Shown here piece by piece: positions 1 to 5,338 of a DNA stretch of 5,338 nucleotides (position 1 is its first letter; each line of letters starts with the position of its first letter). Both the position numbers and the translations under genes were made by a program. The notes under the pieces are model-generated. The model was not told the DNA's origin. It worked only from the letters and a program-made list of their open reading frames with translations, and did no database searches. The stretch spans positions 1 to 5,338 of the forward strand of contig CANJSR010000354.1 of assembly GCA_947476855.1 (NCBI GenBank), in the 5' to 3' direction. The DNA is from Acetobacteraceae bacterium (GTDB lineage: Bacteria > Pseudomonadota > Alphaproteobacteria > Acetobacterales > Acetobacteraceae).

Positions 1-1
1 C

Positions 2-730
2 ATCCCCCCCGGCCAGTTCGTCGGCGTCATCGGCCCCTCGGGTGCGGGGAAATCCACCCTGCTGCGCCTGATCAACCGCCTCGTTGAACCCGACAGCGGC
101 ACCATCTGCCACGGCGCCATCGACGTCACCGCGCTGCACGGCAAGCCGCTGCGGCATTGGCGCGCCCGCGCCGCCATGATCTTCCAGCAGTTCAACCTGA
201 TCCCCCGCCTCGACGTCTTGACCAACGTCCTGATCGGCCGACTTGAGCAGCGACCCGCGCTGCCCTCCCTGTTTGGCCTGTTCCGCGCCTCCGACCGCGC
301 CGACGCGCTGCTCGCGCTGGACCGGTTCGGGCTGGCGGACGTGGCCCTGCAACGGGCCGGCACGCTCTCGGGCGGGCAGCAGCAGCGGGTCGCGATCTGT
401 AGGGCGCTGTTGCAAAACCCCTGGCTGATGCTGGCGGACGAACCGATCGCCAGCCTCGACCCGCACAATGCCCGCCTGGTGATGCAAGCGCTCCGCCAGG
501 TAAACCGCGACCACGGGCTGACGGTCCTCGCCAACCTGCACCATTTGGACGAGGTGCGGACCTACTGTGACCGAGTGATCGCCATGCGCGCCGGCCGCAT
601 CGTCCTGGACGGCACCCCCGCCGACCTGACGCCCGACCGCGTCTTCGACATCTACGGCGTGACCGAGGAAGAGCTCGAAGCCGTCGACCACGCGCCTCCA
701 CCATTGCACCCGACCGCCGCCCACGCCTAG
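2..730 (+). CDS. phnC: Phosphonate-type ABC transporter ATP-binding protein PhnC, 5' end missing
   Basis: Cytoplasmic ATPase that would power the importer encoded by phnD, phnE1 and phnE2 downstream. The reading frame is open from the left edge, and 242 residues are visible. PhnC proteins are usually about 260-280 residues, so roughly 20-35 N-terminal residues and the start codon lie outside the window. All nucleotide-binding motifs are present: Walker A GPSGAGKST (bases 32-58), Q-loop IFQQFNLI, ABC signature LSGGQQQR (from base 365), Walker B LMLADEP (from base 425) followed by the D-loop ASLDP, and an H-loop His in ANLHHLDE. The segment YCDRVIAMRAGRIVLDGTP matches the end of PhnC-family ATPases. 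It looks fully functional. The family call rests mainly on the PhnD/PhnE neighbours and the general PhnC pattern. The substrate could be a phosphonate, phosphite or another oxyanion-like compound. An internal ATG at base 176 is not the start, because Walker A lies upstream of it. Confidence 0.92.
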   Translation: MPPGQFVGVIGPSGAGKSTLLRLINRLVEPDSGTICHGAIDVTALHGKPLRHWRARAAMIFQQFNLIPRLDVLTNVLIGRLEQRPALPSLFGLFRASDRADALLALDRFGLADVALQRAGTLSGGQQQRVAICRALLQNPWLMLADEPIASLDPHNARLVMQALRQVNRDHGLTVLANLHHLDEVRTYCDRVIAMRAGRIVLDGTPADLTPDRVFDIYGVTEEELEAVDHAPPPLHPTAAHA

Positions 731-760
731 GCTGCTTGAAAATACACCCAAGAATACGCC

Positions 761-766
761 GAGGAG
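761..766 (+). promoter_or_regulatory. Ribosome binding site of the iron-sulfur protein gene
   Basis: GAGGAG lies seven bases before a GTG codon at 774. This supports a GTG start there: the first residues are M-A-D-A-S-F, and the first iron-sulfur motif follows 20 residues later. Confidence 0.75.
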
Positions 767-773
767 TTCCGCC

Positions 774-2102
774 GTGGCCGACGCCTCCTTCACCGATGTC
801 CTGCAATCGCAGACCCAACAGATGCTCGACGCCTGCACGCGCTGCGGCAAATGCGTCGAAGCCTGCCCGATGACCGAGCCCGCCGGCCTCGACAAGGCCA
901 ACGCCGCCGCCATCGCAACCGGGATCATGGATCTGCTGGCGGGCGGCGCCGGCATGCCGGACTCCGAACGCTGGGCCTCCGTCTGCACCAACAGCGGCCG
1001 CTGCATCCCGGCCTGTGACCACGGGGTAAACCCCCGCCTGATGGTCAACCTGGCCCGCGTCGCGGCCAAGAACCGCCAGGGCGAGGCCGCCGTCCGCAAG
1101 GCCGCCAACCAGTATTTCAACGGCATGAGCAAGGCGACCCGCACGATCTCCCGCCTGCTGCTGCCGCCCGAGGTGATCGGCCGGATCAACCCCCCGCTGC
1201 GCGGCACCGACGAATACACGGCAAGCCCCGACATCGTCTTCTACACCGGCTGCAACGTCATCAAGACCCCGCATATCGCCCTGCTGACGCTGGAGGTGCT
1301 GGACCGCCTCGGCGTGTCTTATGAGGTGATGGGCGGCACGAGCAGTTGCTGCGGCATCCAGCAGTTCAAGCAGGGCGACGCCAAGACCGCCGGCCGCGTC
1401 GGCTACAACACGATCGAGCGGTTGTCGCGCCCCGGTGCCTCCCAGGTCCTGTCCTGGTGCCCGAGCTGCCAGATCCAGATCGGGGAGGTCGCGCTGCCGG
1501 CCTATGAGCAGTCCTACGGGACCATGCCGTTCTCCCTGAACCCGATCACCGAATTCCTGGCGAGCCGGCTGGACGATCTGCGCCCGATGCTGGTCCACCC
1601 GGTCAACAAGCGCGTGGCGATCCAGGAGCGGGCGGCGCTGCCGGGCGTGATGGCCGCGGTGAAGGCGCTGCTGTCCGCGATCCCGGGGCTGGAGGTCGTG
1701 ACGCTCGACGTCCCCATCGTCAGCACCCAGGCCACCCATCTGGCCGTCCTGCCGAAATTCCGCGCCGAACTGCGGCAGATGGAATTCGCCGCGGCAGCCG
1801 AGGCCGGGGTGACGACCTTCGCCTCGGTCTTCCACGGCTGCCACCGGGAGCTGATCACCTTCCAGCCCCAGGTCGAGTTCGAGCTGGTCAACTTCATGGA
1901 GCTGATCGGGGAGAGCATGGGTGTGCCGATGCAGGACCTCTACAAGCGCCTGGCGATGATGGGGGATGTGGACGCGATCATTGCGGACACGGCGGAGATG
2001 ATCGCGCTGAACGGGCTGGATCTGGATACGGTGCGGGATGTGCTGGTGTCGGACATGTTTGGGGGGAAGGTGCCGGTTCGGGAGGCGGCTGCCGGGGGGT
2101 AG
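774..2102 (+). CDS. (Fe-S)-binding protein of the GlpC/GlcF/HdrD type with a CCG domain
   Basis: A 442-residue protein with no membrane segment or signal peptide, so it is cytosolic or peripheral to the membrane. Residues 21-32 are a classic [4Fe-4S] motif, CxxCxxCxxxCP (C21, C24, C27, C31). A second ferredoxin-like motif at 71-81 reads C71-TNS-GR-C77-IPA-C81-D: Ser74 takes the place of the usual second Cys, and Asp82 replaces the usual Pro. A CCG domain follows (C160, C192-C193-G194, C229-P-S-C232), the pattern that binds the unusual cluster in HdrB. A second, CCG-like half (about 278-385) keeps the fold's IPGLEVV strand but only one Cys, C356, in FHGCHREL. The order matches electron-transfer subunits of glycerol-3-phosphate, glycolate and heterodisulfide enzymes. 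It is transcribed with phnC (43-base gap). The likely role is passing electrons from an unseen dehydrogenase to a quinone or thiol partner. The architecture is clear, but the substrate and partner are unknown. Confidence 0.85.
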   Translation: MADASFTDVLQSQTQQMLDACTRCGKCVEACPMTEPAGLDKANAAAIATGIMDLLAGGAGMPDSERWASVCTNSGRCIPACDHGVNPRLMVNLARVAAKNRQGEAAVRKAANQYFNGMSKATRTISRLLLPPEVIGRINPPLRGTDEYTASPDIVFYTGCNVIKTPHIALLTLEVLDRLGVSYEVMGGTSSCCGIQQFKQGDAKTAGRVGYNTIERLSRPGASQVLSWCPSCQIQIGEVALPAYEQSYGTMPFSLNPITEFLASRLDDLRPMLVHPVNKRVAIQERAALPGVMAAVKALLSAIPGLEVVTLDVPIVSTQATHLAVLPKFRAELRQMEFAAAAEAGVTTFASVFHGCHRELITFQPQVEFELVNFMELIGESMGVPMQDLYKRLAMMGDVDAIIADTAEMIALNGLDLDTVRDVLVSDMFGGKVPVREAAAGG

Positions 2103-2246
2103 ACCCCAAGGACGGTGTCCCTGGCAGGCCGAGCATTTTCAGCACGGAGGAGAAGGGAGGCGTAGGGAGGGACACGGAGACCTGAGCGCGGCACCGTCCG
2201 CGGGCCGAATTGATCGGCCAGGGTGCACCGAAATCTCCTCCTCGCT

Positions 2247-2269
2247 CCCTCCCCCCTTGAGGGGGAGGG
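2247..2269. repeat. G/C-tract palindrome, probable dispersed intergenic repeat
   Basis: CCCTCCCCC (2247-2255) and GGGGGAGGG (2261-2269) form a perfect 9-bp stem with the 5-base loop CTTGA, followed by TTGGGGTGGGGGG (2270-2282). This layout resembles short intergenic repeats I recall from GC-rich alphaproteobacterial genomes. The hairpin could slow or end transcription after the iron-sulfur gene, but no T-tract follows it, so it is not called a terminator. The G-runs downstream could also form alternative G-rich structures. Confidence 0.6.
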
Positions 2270-2315
2270 TTGGGGTGGGGGGTAAGCAGCGGCACAAGCG
2301 TAGAGTCGCCCTCAT

Positions 2316-2348
2316 CACCCCCCAACAAGACGCTCCACCCCCCAACAA
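2316..2348 (+). repeat. Two copies of a 13-base direct repeat, 20-base period
   Basis: CACCCCCCAACAA occurs at 2316-2328 and again at 2336-2348. The 20-base spacing is close to two helical turns. The copies lie 58-90 bases upstream of the phnD start and could be a tandem binding site or simply a slippage product of a C-rich tract. ACCCCCC within them is also complementary to GGGGGGT at 2277-2283. Confidence 0.5.
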
Positions 2349-2390
2349 ACCCAGGATGGCACTCCGCGTCCCCGGCGCTATCATGGGGGA

Positions 2391-2396
2391 AAGGAG
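2391..2396 (+). promoter_or_regulatory. Ribosome binding site of phnD
   Basis: AAGGAG lies nine bases before the ATG at 2406. It fixes the phnD start just ahead of a well-formed signal peptide. Confidence 0.75.
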
Positions 2397-2405
2397 CCTT
2401 CCCGC

Positions 2406-3380
2406 ATGATCACCCGGCGCGTTCTTCTTGCCAGTTCCGTTGCCCTGGCGGCGACCCCAGCCTTCGTCCAGACAGCGGTTGCCCAGCCCGTCACCATGCC
2501 GGCGACCGGCAAGCGTGCCTGGGCGGAACAGGTCCCCGTCATCCGCATGGGGCTTCTCGGTGGAGAGAATGACGCCGACCGCCTCGCCCGCGTCGACGAC
2601 TACAAGAAGCTGATGGAGGCGACGTTCCAGGTCCCGATCAAGCTCATGGTCGCCGCCGACTACGGTGGCGTGATCCAGGCCTTTGCCGCCAAGCAGATCG
2701 ACATCTCGTATATGAGCCCCGCCGCCTATGCCTCCGCCTGGCTGGAGAGCAACGGCGATGTCCGGCCGTTGTCGGTGACGCAGGAACAGGACGGGAGCAC
2801 CTCCTACGTCGCGATGATGTACACCCGGGCCGATAGCGGGATCACCTCCCTGGCCTATATGAAGGGGAAGGCGCTGGCCTGGTCGGACCCGAACAGCGCC
2901 TCGGGCTACCTGCTGCCGCGCTCGGAATTCCGCGCCATGGGGATCGATCCGGAGACGGGAAAGTATTTCAGCCGCACGGGCTTCGCCGGCGGCCATGAGC
3001 AGGCGGTGATCGCCGTCCTGAACAAGCAGTATGACGCGGGGGTGGCCTGGACCTCCGGCATCGGCGACCCGGCCGAGGGCTACTCGCGCGGGGCGCTGCG
3101 CATGATGGTCGACAAGAAGATGCTGAACATGAAGGATTTGCGGGTCATCTGGACGTCCCGCCCCGTGCTAAACGGGCCGCTGACGGTCCGCAAGAGCACC
3201 CCGCTCGCCTTCCAGGAGGACATGCTGGCCTTCCATCTGGCTCTGCCGGTGACCCATCCCGACATCTATCGCCAGGTCGACATGGGCAAGGGCAAGGGCT
3301 GGATCGCGGTGAAGCACGAGGATTTCCAGCCCTTCATCGACATGCTGAAGGCCGAGGCCGCCGCCCGCCGCCGGCGATGA
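2406..3380 (+). CDS. phnD: Phosphonate-family ABC transporter periplasmic substrate-binding protein (PhnD-like)
   Basis: This 324-residue protein would bind the substrate in the periplasm and deliver it to the PhnE pair. It starts with a signal peptide: twin Arg at residues 4-5 in TRRVLL, a hydrophobic stretch to about residue 21, and a likely cut after AVA (residue 26). The twin Arg makes Tat export possible, but the peptide could equally be a Sec signal. The mature part has the PhnD order: IRMGLLGGEN (46-55), AADYGGVIQAF (83-93), the DISYMSPAAYA region (99-109), DPNSASG (161-167) and GGHEQA (195-200). These match the ligand-binding segments of Escherichia coli PhnD, recalled as DPNSTSG and GHE, with Thr changed to Ala here. 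The acidic residue that reads the amine of 2-aminoethylphosphonate has no obvious counterpart in AWTSGIGDPAEG, so the ligand may differ. The end is an unusual Ala/Arg tail, AEAAARRRR. It is the first gene of the phnD-phnE1-phnE2 block. Confidence 0.9.
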   Translation: MITRRVLLASSVALAATPAFVQTAVAQPVTMPATGKRAWAEQVPVIRMGLLGGENDADRLARVDDYKKLMEATFQVPIKLMVAADYGGVIQAFAAKQIDISYMSPAAYASAWLESNGDVRPLSVTQEQDGSTSYVAMMYTRADSGITSLAYMKGKALAWSDPNSASGYLLPRSEFRAMGIDPETGKYFSRTGFAGGHEQAVIAVLNKQYDAGVAWTSGIGDPAEGYSRGALRMMVDKKMLNMKDLRVIWTSRPVLNGPLTVRKSTPLAFQEDMLAFHLALPVTHPDIYRQVDMGKGKGWIAVKHEDFQPFIDMLKAEAAARRRR

Positions 3381-3405
3381 TGGGCTCCCACGCCGAACCG
3401 ATCGC

Positions 3406-4281
3406 ATGACCGCGGCGACCATCACGGCCACCGAGCAGGCGTTCCAAGCGCGAAGGCGGGGGCGTTTCCTGTCGGGCTTCGGCCTCGGTGGCGTCCTGGC
3501 GGTCTGCGTCCTGGTCTCGGCCATCGTATCCGACCTGTCCCCCGCGGCGCTGGCCGAGGGGTTGCCGCGGGCGGGGGAATACTTCCTGCGCCTGCTGCCG
3601 GCCCTGAAGCCGGACGCGCTGTTCGGCGGGACGGGGACGGAAGGCTCGCTCGCCTATTGGATGTACCGGCTCGACTCCTGGGCCTGGCTGCTGTTCGAGA
3701 CGAGCCAGATGGCCGCCCTCGCGACCCTGGGCGGGACGCTGGGAGCCCTGGTTCTGTGCTTCCCCGCCGCGCGAAATCTGGCACCCAATACATTGACCTA
3801 TCAGCTTTTTCGGCGGTGGCTGGAGCTGTTCCGCTCGGTCCCCGACCTGGTCTATGCGCTGATCCTGGTCTGGACCTTCGGCATCGGCCCGCTCGCCGGC
3901 ATCCTGGCTATCGCGCTGCACACGACCGGCGCCCTGGGCAAGCTGTTCGCCGAAGTGGTCGAGAACGCCGACATGCGCCCGTGGGAGGGTGTGCGCTCGG
4001 CCGGCGGCACATGGCTGCACGGGGTGCGCTATGCGATCCTGCCCCAGGTCCTGCCCAACTTCCTCAGCTATGTCCTGCTGCGGTTCGAGATGAACGTCCG
4101 GGGTGCCAGCGTGATCGGCTTCGTGGGTGCCGGGGGGATCGGGCAGGAACTCTACACGGTAATCAGTTTCAATTATTATCAAGAAATTGGCGCGATCCTT
4201 ACACTTATCATCATCACCGTGAGCCTGATCGACATGGTCTCCGAACGTCTCCGCGTCCGGGCGATCGGGCAGGCCGGCTGA
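3406..4281 (+). CDS. phnE: Phosphonate-type ABC transporter permease, first PhnE subunit
   Basis: A 291-residue inner-membrane permease subunit that would pair with the second PhnE to form the channel. Hydrophobic segments lie near residues 26-42, 98-120, 146-172, 215-228 and 262-278. The cytoplasmic EAA loop that contacts PhnC is seen as EGVRSAGG...ILP (194-213), followed by the typical PhnE sequence GASVIGFVGAGGIGQEL. Residues 143-165 (RSVPDLVYALIL...GIGPLAG) are also characteristic of the family. The length is slightly above the roughly 260-275 residues usual for PhnE, because of an N-terminal cytoplasmic tail. The ATG at 3406 is 25 bases after the phnD stop and has no good Shine-Dalgarno, but no upstream in-frame start is visible nearby, so translation probably depends on phnD. 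Codons at 4161-4190 are noticeably A/T-rich compared with the rest of the gene. Confidence 0.92.
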   Translation: MTAATITATEQAFQARRRGRFLSGFGLGGVLAVCVLVSAIVSDLSPAALAEGLPRAGEYFLRLLPALKPDALFGGTGTEGSLAYWMYRLDSWAWLLFETSQMAALATLGGTLGALVLCFPAARNLAPNTLTYQLFRRWLELFRSVPDLVYALILVWTFGIGPLAGILAIALHTTGALGKLFAEVVENADMRPWEGVRSAGGTWLHGVRYAILPQVLPNFLSYVLLRFEMNVRGASVIGFVGAGGIGQELYTVISFNYYQEIGAILTLIIITVSLIDMVSERLRVRAIGQAG

Positions 4282-5108
4282 TGGCCAGCGTGGAGCAGAT
4301 CGCCGAACTGCGGGTGCGGCATCCGACGGCGTTCGGGGTGACGGCCGGGCGGAAGGCGGGGCGGATCGCGCTGGGGGTGACGGCGCTGGCCTGGTTCCTG
4401 ACGCTGTGCTGGTGGTTCGACATCACCCCGGCGCGGTTGGAGCGGGGGATTTCCGGCCTGTTCGTCATCCTGCGGCAGATGATCCCGCCCAGCCCTGGCA
4501 CGCATTGGGACCAGATCCTGCGCGGCCTGGCCGAGAGCGTGGCGATGGCCTTCCTTGGCACCGTCATCGCCGCGGTGATCGCCTTGCCGCTGGGGTTCCT
4601 GGGGGCGCGGAACGTCGTGGTGAACACGCTCGCCCATTTCTCCATCCGGCGGCTGTTCGACGGGGCACGAGGGATCGATCAGTTGATCTGGGCACTGGCC
4701 TTCGTGCGCGCGGTCGGGCTGGGGCCACTGGCAGGCGTGATGGCGATCGCGGCGGCGGAAATCTGCGTGCTGGCCAAGCTGTTCGCCGAGGCGATAGAGA
4801 ACGCCGATCGCCGCCAGCAGGAATCGATCATCGCCGCGGGTGGGTCTCGGCTGATGGCGATCCGGTATGGGTTGTTGCCGCAGGTGTTTCCCGTGCTTCT
4901 GGCGCAAATCCTGTATGCGTTTGAATCGAATACCCGGAGCGCGGCGATCCTTGGCGTGGTCGGCGCGGGCGGGATCGGGCTGCAGATCGCCGAACGGATT
5001 AAGATCAGGCTGTGGGATGAGGTGTCGTTTATCATCCTGATGATCCTGGTGACCGTCGCGGTGATCGATTTCGCCTCGGCCCGGGTGCGGCGGAAGCTGA
5101 TCGGGTAG
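4281..5108 (+). CDS. phnE: Phosphonate-type ABC transporter permease, second PhnE subunit
   Basis: A 275-residue inner-membrane permease subunit, a diverged homologue of the preceding gene. It has hydrophobic segments near 28-45, 84-108, 135-160, 203-214 and 247-265. The EAA loop is ESIIAAGGSRLMAIRYGLLP (181-200), followed by ARSAAILG-like residues (S217-G225) and VGAGGIGLQI. The two permeases share the order D-L/I-hydrophobic-GLGPLAG, AKLFAE..ENAD, EAA loop, GVGAGGIG, so they look like an old duplication that now forms a heterodimer. The start is the ATG at 4281, whose A is also the last base of the phnE1 TGA stop (TGATG), pointing to translational coupling. The frame stays open far upstream inside phnE1, but that part is an out-of-frame shadow of phnE1, so the gene does not begin there. 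The TAG stop sits inside an imperfect duplication. Confidence 0.92.
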   Translation: MASVEQIAELRVRHPTAFGVTAGRKAGRIALGVTALAWFLTLCWWFDITPARLERGISGLFVILRQMIPPSPGTHWDQILRGLAESVAMAFLGTVIAAVIALPLGFLGARNVVVNTLAHFSIRRLFDGARGIDQLIWALAFVRAVGLGPLAGVMAIAAAEICVLAKLFAEAIENADRRQQESIIAAGGSRLMAIRYGLLPQVFPVLLAQILYAFESNTRSAAILGVVGAGGIGLQIAERIKIRLWDEVSFIILMILVTVAVIDFASARVRRKLIG

Positions 5109-5183
5109 GCGCGCGTGATGGTCCGGGGCGCTGGGCCTGGGAACGTCGGGTAGGTGCGGCAGGGTGCGGGTGATGGTCCCCGG
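5101..5183 (+). repeat. Imperfect duplication at the phnE2 stop codon
   Basis: TCGGGTAGG occurs at 5101-5109, where it includes the phnE2 stop codon, and again at 5146-5154. GTGATGGTCC occurs at 5115-5124 and again at 5170-5179. The blocks are in the same order but 45 and 55 bases apart, so one copy has about ten extra bases. This looks like a local duplication of the gene's 3' end, possibly linked to the nearby insertion sequence. No rho-independent terminator was found here. Confidence 0.45.
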
Positions 5184-5190
5184 CCTTGTC

Positions 5191-5338
5191 TGTTCAGACC
5201 GGAGACGTCCCTGACAGGTGTTCGGAGACCCTCCTGACACATGCACCGTGCGCGTGCGGGTCGCGGAGGTCAATTTCCGCGATCCGGAAGCGCATGAAGA
5301 ACACATCCCACACGCCATCGACCGGTGTTTGGCGAAAG
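5191..5338 (-). mobile_element. End of a probable IS481-type insertion sequence, cut by the window edge
   Basis: From about 5191 the sequence starts TGTTCAGACCGGAGACGTCC and has a 23-base tandem repeat (5201-5223 and 5224-5246, sharing GGAGAC and CCTGACA). This resembles the subterminal repeats seen at ends of IS481-family elements. The - strand frame over it encodes what looks like the C-terminus of the transposase, whose stop falls inside the terminal region. The exact boundary is uncertain: GTCTG/CAGAC at 5188-5199 is an inverted repeat spanning it, and the other end of the element, needed to confirm the terminal repeat and target duplication, is outside the window. Confidence 0.5.
5194..5338 (-). 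CDS. IS481-family transposase, C-terminal fragment (continues beyond window)
   Basis: Reading leftwards from the window edge, a frame of 47 codons ends at TGA 5196-5194. The piece DGVWDVFF followed by RIAEIDLRD matches my memory of the small beta-strand tail that follows the DDE integrase core in IS481-type transposases. The last residues, VSEHLSGTSPV, are read through the terminal repeats, as is common in this family. The catalytic core (D, D, E) is not in the window, so neither function nor intactness can be judged. The call rests on a short motif and the repeat context. The + strand frame over the same bases is also open but shows no recognisable protein. Confidence 0.55.
   Translation of the reverse strand, partial: FRQTPVDGVWDVFFMRFRIAEIDLRDPHAHGACVRRVSEHLSGTSPV

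Larger units (their letters stand above)
2103..2405. other. Non-coding gap between the iron-sulfur gene and phnD
   Basis: No convincing gene lies in these 303 bases. The left part (2140-2180) is purine-rich, with CACGGAG occurring twice, 30 bases apart (2143 and 2173). It also has an 8-base inverted repeat, GTGTCCCT (2115-2122) with AGGGACAC (2168-2175). The middle holds a G/C-tract hairpin (2247-2269), and the right part holds a 13-base direct repeat (2316-2348). No clear -35/-10 pair and no terminator with a T-tract could be recognised. The gap is long enough for phnD to have its own promoter, which would separate phnDEE transcription from phnC and the iron-sulfur gene. This is inferred from spacing alone. 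Confidence 0.6.

Noticed and set aside
192..1844. Long - strand open frame of 550 codons opposite phnC and the Fe-S gene
   Set aside because: It overlaps two clear + strand genes, has low-complexity Gly/Arg/Ala-rich composition and no recognisable domain. It is the usual antisense shadow in GC-rich DNA.
2210..2236. TTGATC ... AAATCT as a promoter for phnD
   Set aside because: The spacing is 15 bases and the -10 match is weak. A chance match is likely in a 303-base gap.
2247..2269. G/C hairpin as a rho-independent terminator of the Fe-S gene
   Set aside because: No T-tract follows the stem; G-runs follow instead. It is kept as a repeat, not a terminator.
2038..2572. Short + strand open frames across the phnC-FeS / phnD gap
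   Set aside because: They have no ribosome binding site, contain the repeat tracts and overlap known genes in other frames. No protein family is recognisable.
3657..4280. Upstream extension of the phnE2 frame to an ATG at 3657
   Set aside because: This stretch is an out-of-frame reading of phnE1. The PhnE family length and the TGATG junction place the start at 4281.
4179..5318. - strand open frame of 379 codons opposite phnE2
   Set aside because: It is rich in Arg, Pro, His and Gln with no domain, and lies fully opposite a well-supported permease gene.
5248..5338. Possible + strand gene starting at GTG 5248 and open to the window edge
   Set aside because: It is the mirror frame of the - strand transposase tail, has no ribosome binding site and no recognisable product.

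Overview
The window is strongly GC-rich, with G or C at most third codon positions. It carries one co-directional set of genes on the + strand for a phosphonate-family ABC importer, plus the edge of an insertion sequence at the right end. Base composition, gene style and the CCCTCCCCC/GGGGGAGGG intergenic palindrome suggest an alphaproteobacterium, perhaps Rhodospirillales or Acetobacteraceae. This placement is an impression from sequence style, not a computed result.

Layout. Positions 2-730 hold phnC, the importer ATPase, cut by the left edge of the window. At 774-2102, after a 43-base gap and a good ribosome binding site, is a 442-residue cytosolic iron-sulfur protein of the GlpC/GlcF/HdrD type: ferredoxin-like N-terminus plus cysteine-rich CCG domains. 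A 303-base non-coding gap (2103-2405) follows, with G/C-tract repeats and a strong hairpin. The rest of the importer comes next: phnD (2406-3380, periplasmic binding protein), phnE1 (3406-4281) and phnE2 (4281-5108, sharing one base with phnE1), two different permease subunits. Past phnE2 lie 82 bases with an imperfect duplication. From about 5191 the sequence looks like the end of an IS481-type element, with the last 47 codons of its transposase on the - strand.

How the parts fit. PhnD would capture the substrate in the periplasm, a PhnE1/PhnE2 heterodimer would form the channel, and a PhnC dimer would drive import. The unusual part is the iron-sulfur protein placed between phnC and phnD. 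It resembles the electron-transfer subunit of membrane-associated dehydrogenases, so the locus may couple uptake of a compound to its oxidation or reduction. No flavoprotein or other catalytic partner is inside the window, so that link is inference. The iron-sulfur protein also has altered ligands: the second ferredoxin-like motif has Ser in place of one Cys, and the second CCG-like domain has lost nearly all its cysteines. PhnD differs from the Escherichia coli 2-aminoethylphosphonate binder at recognised ligand positions. The transported compound therefore cannot be named from this sequence.
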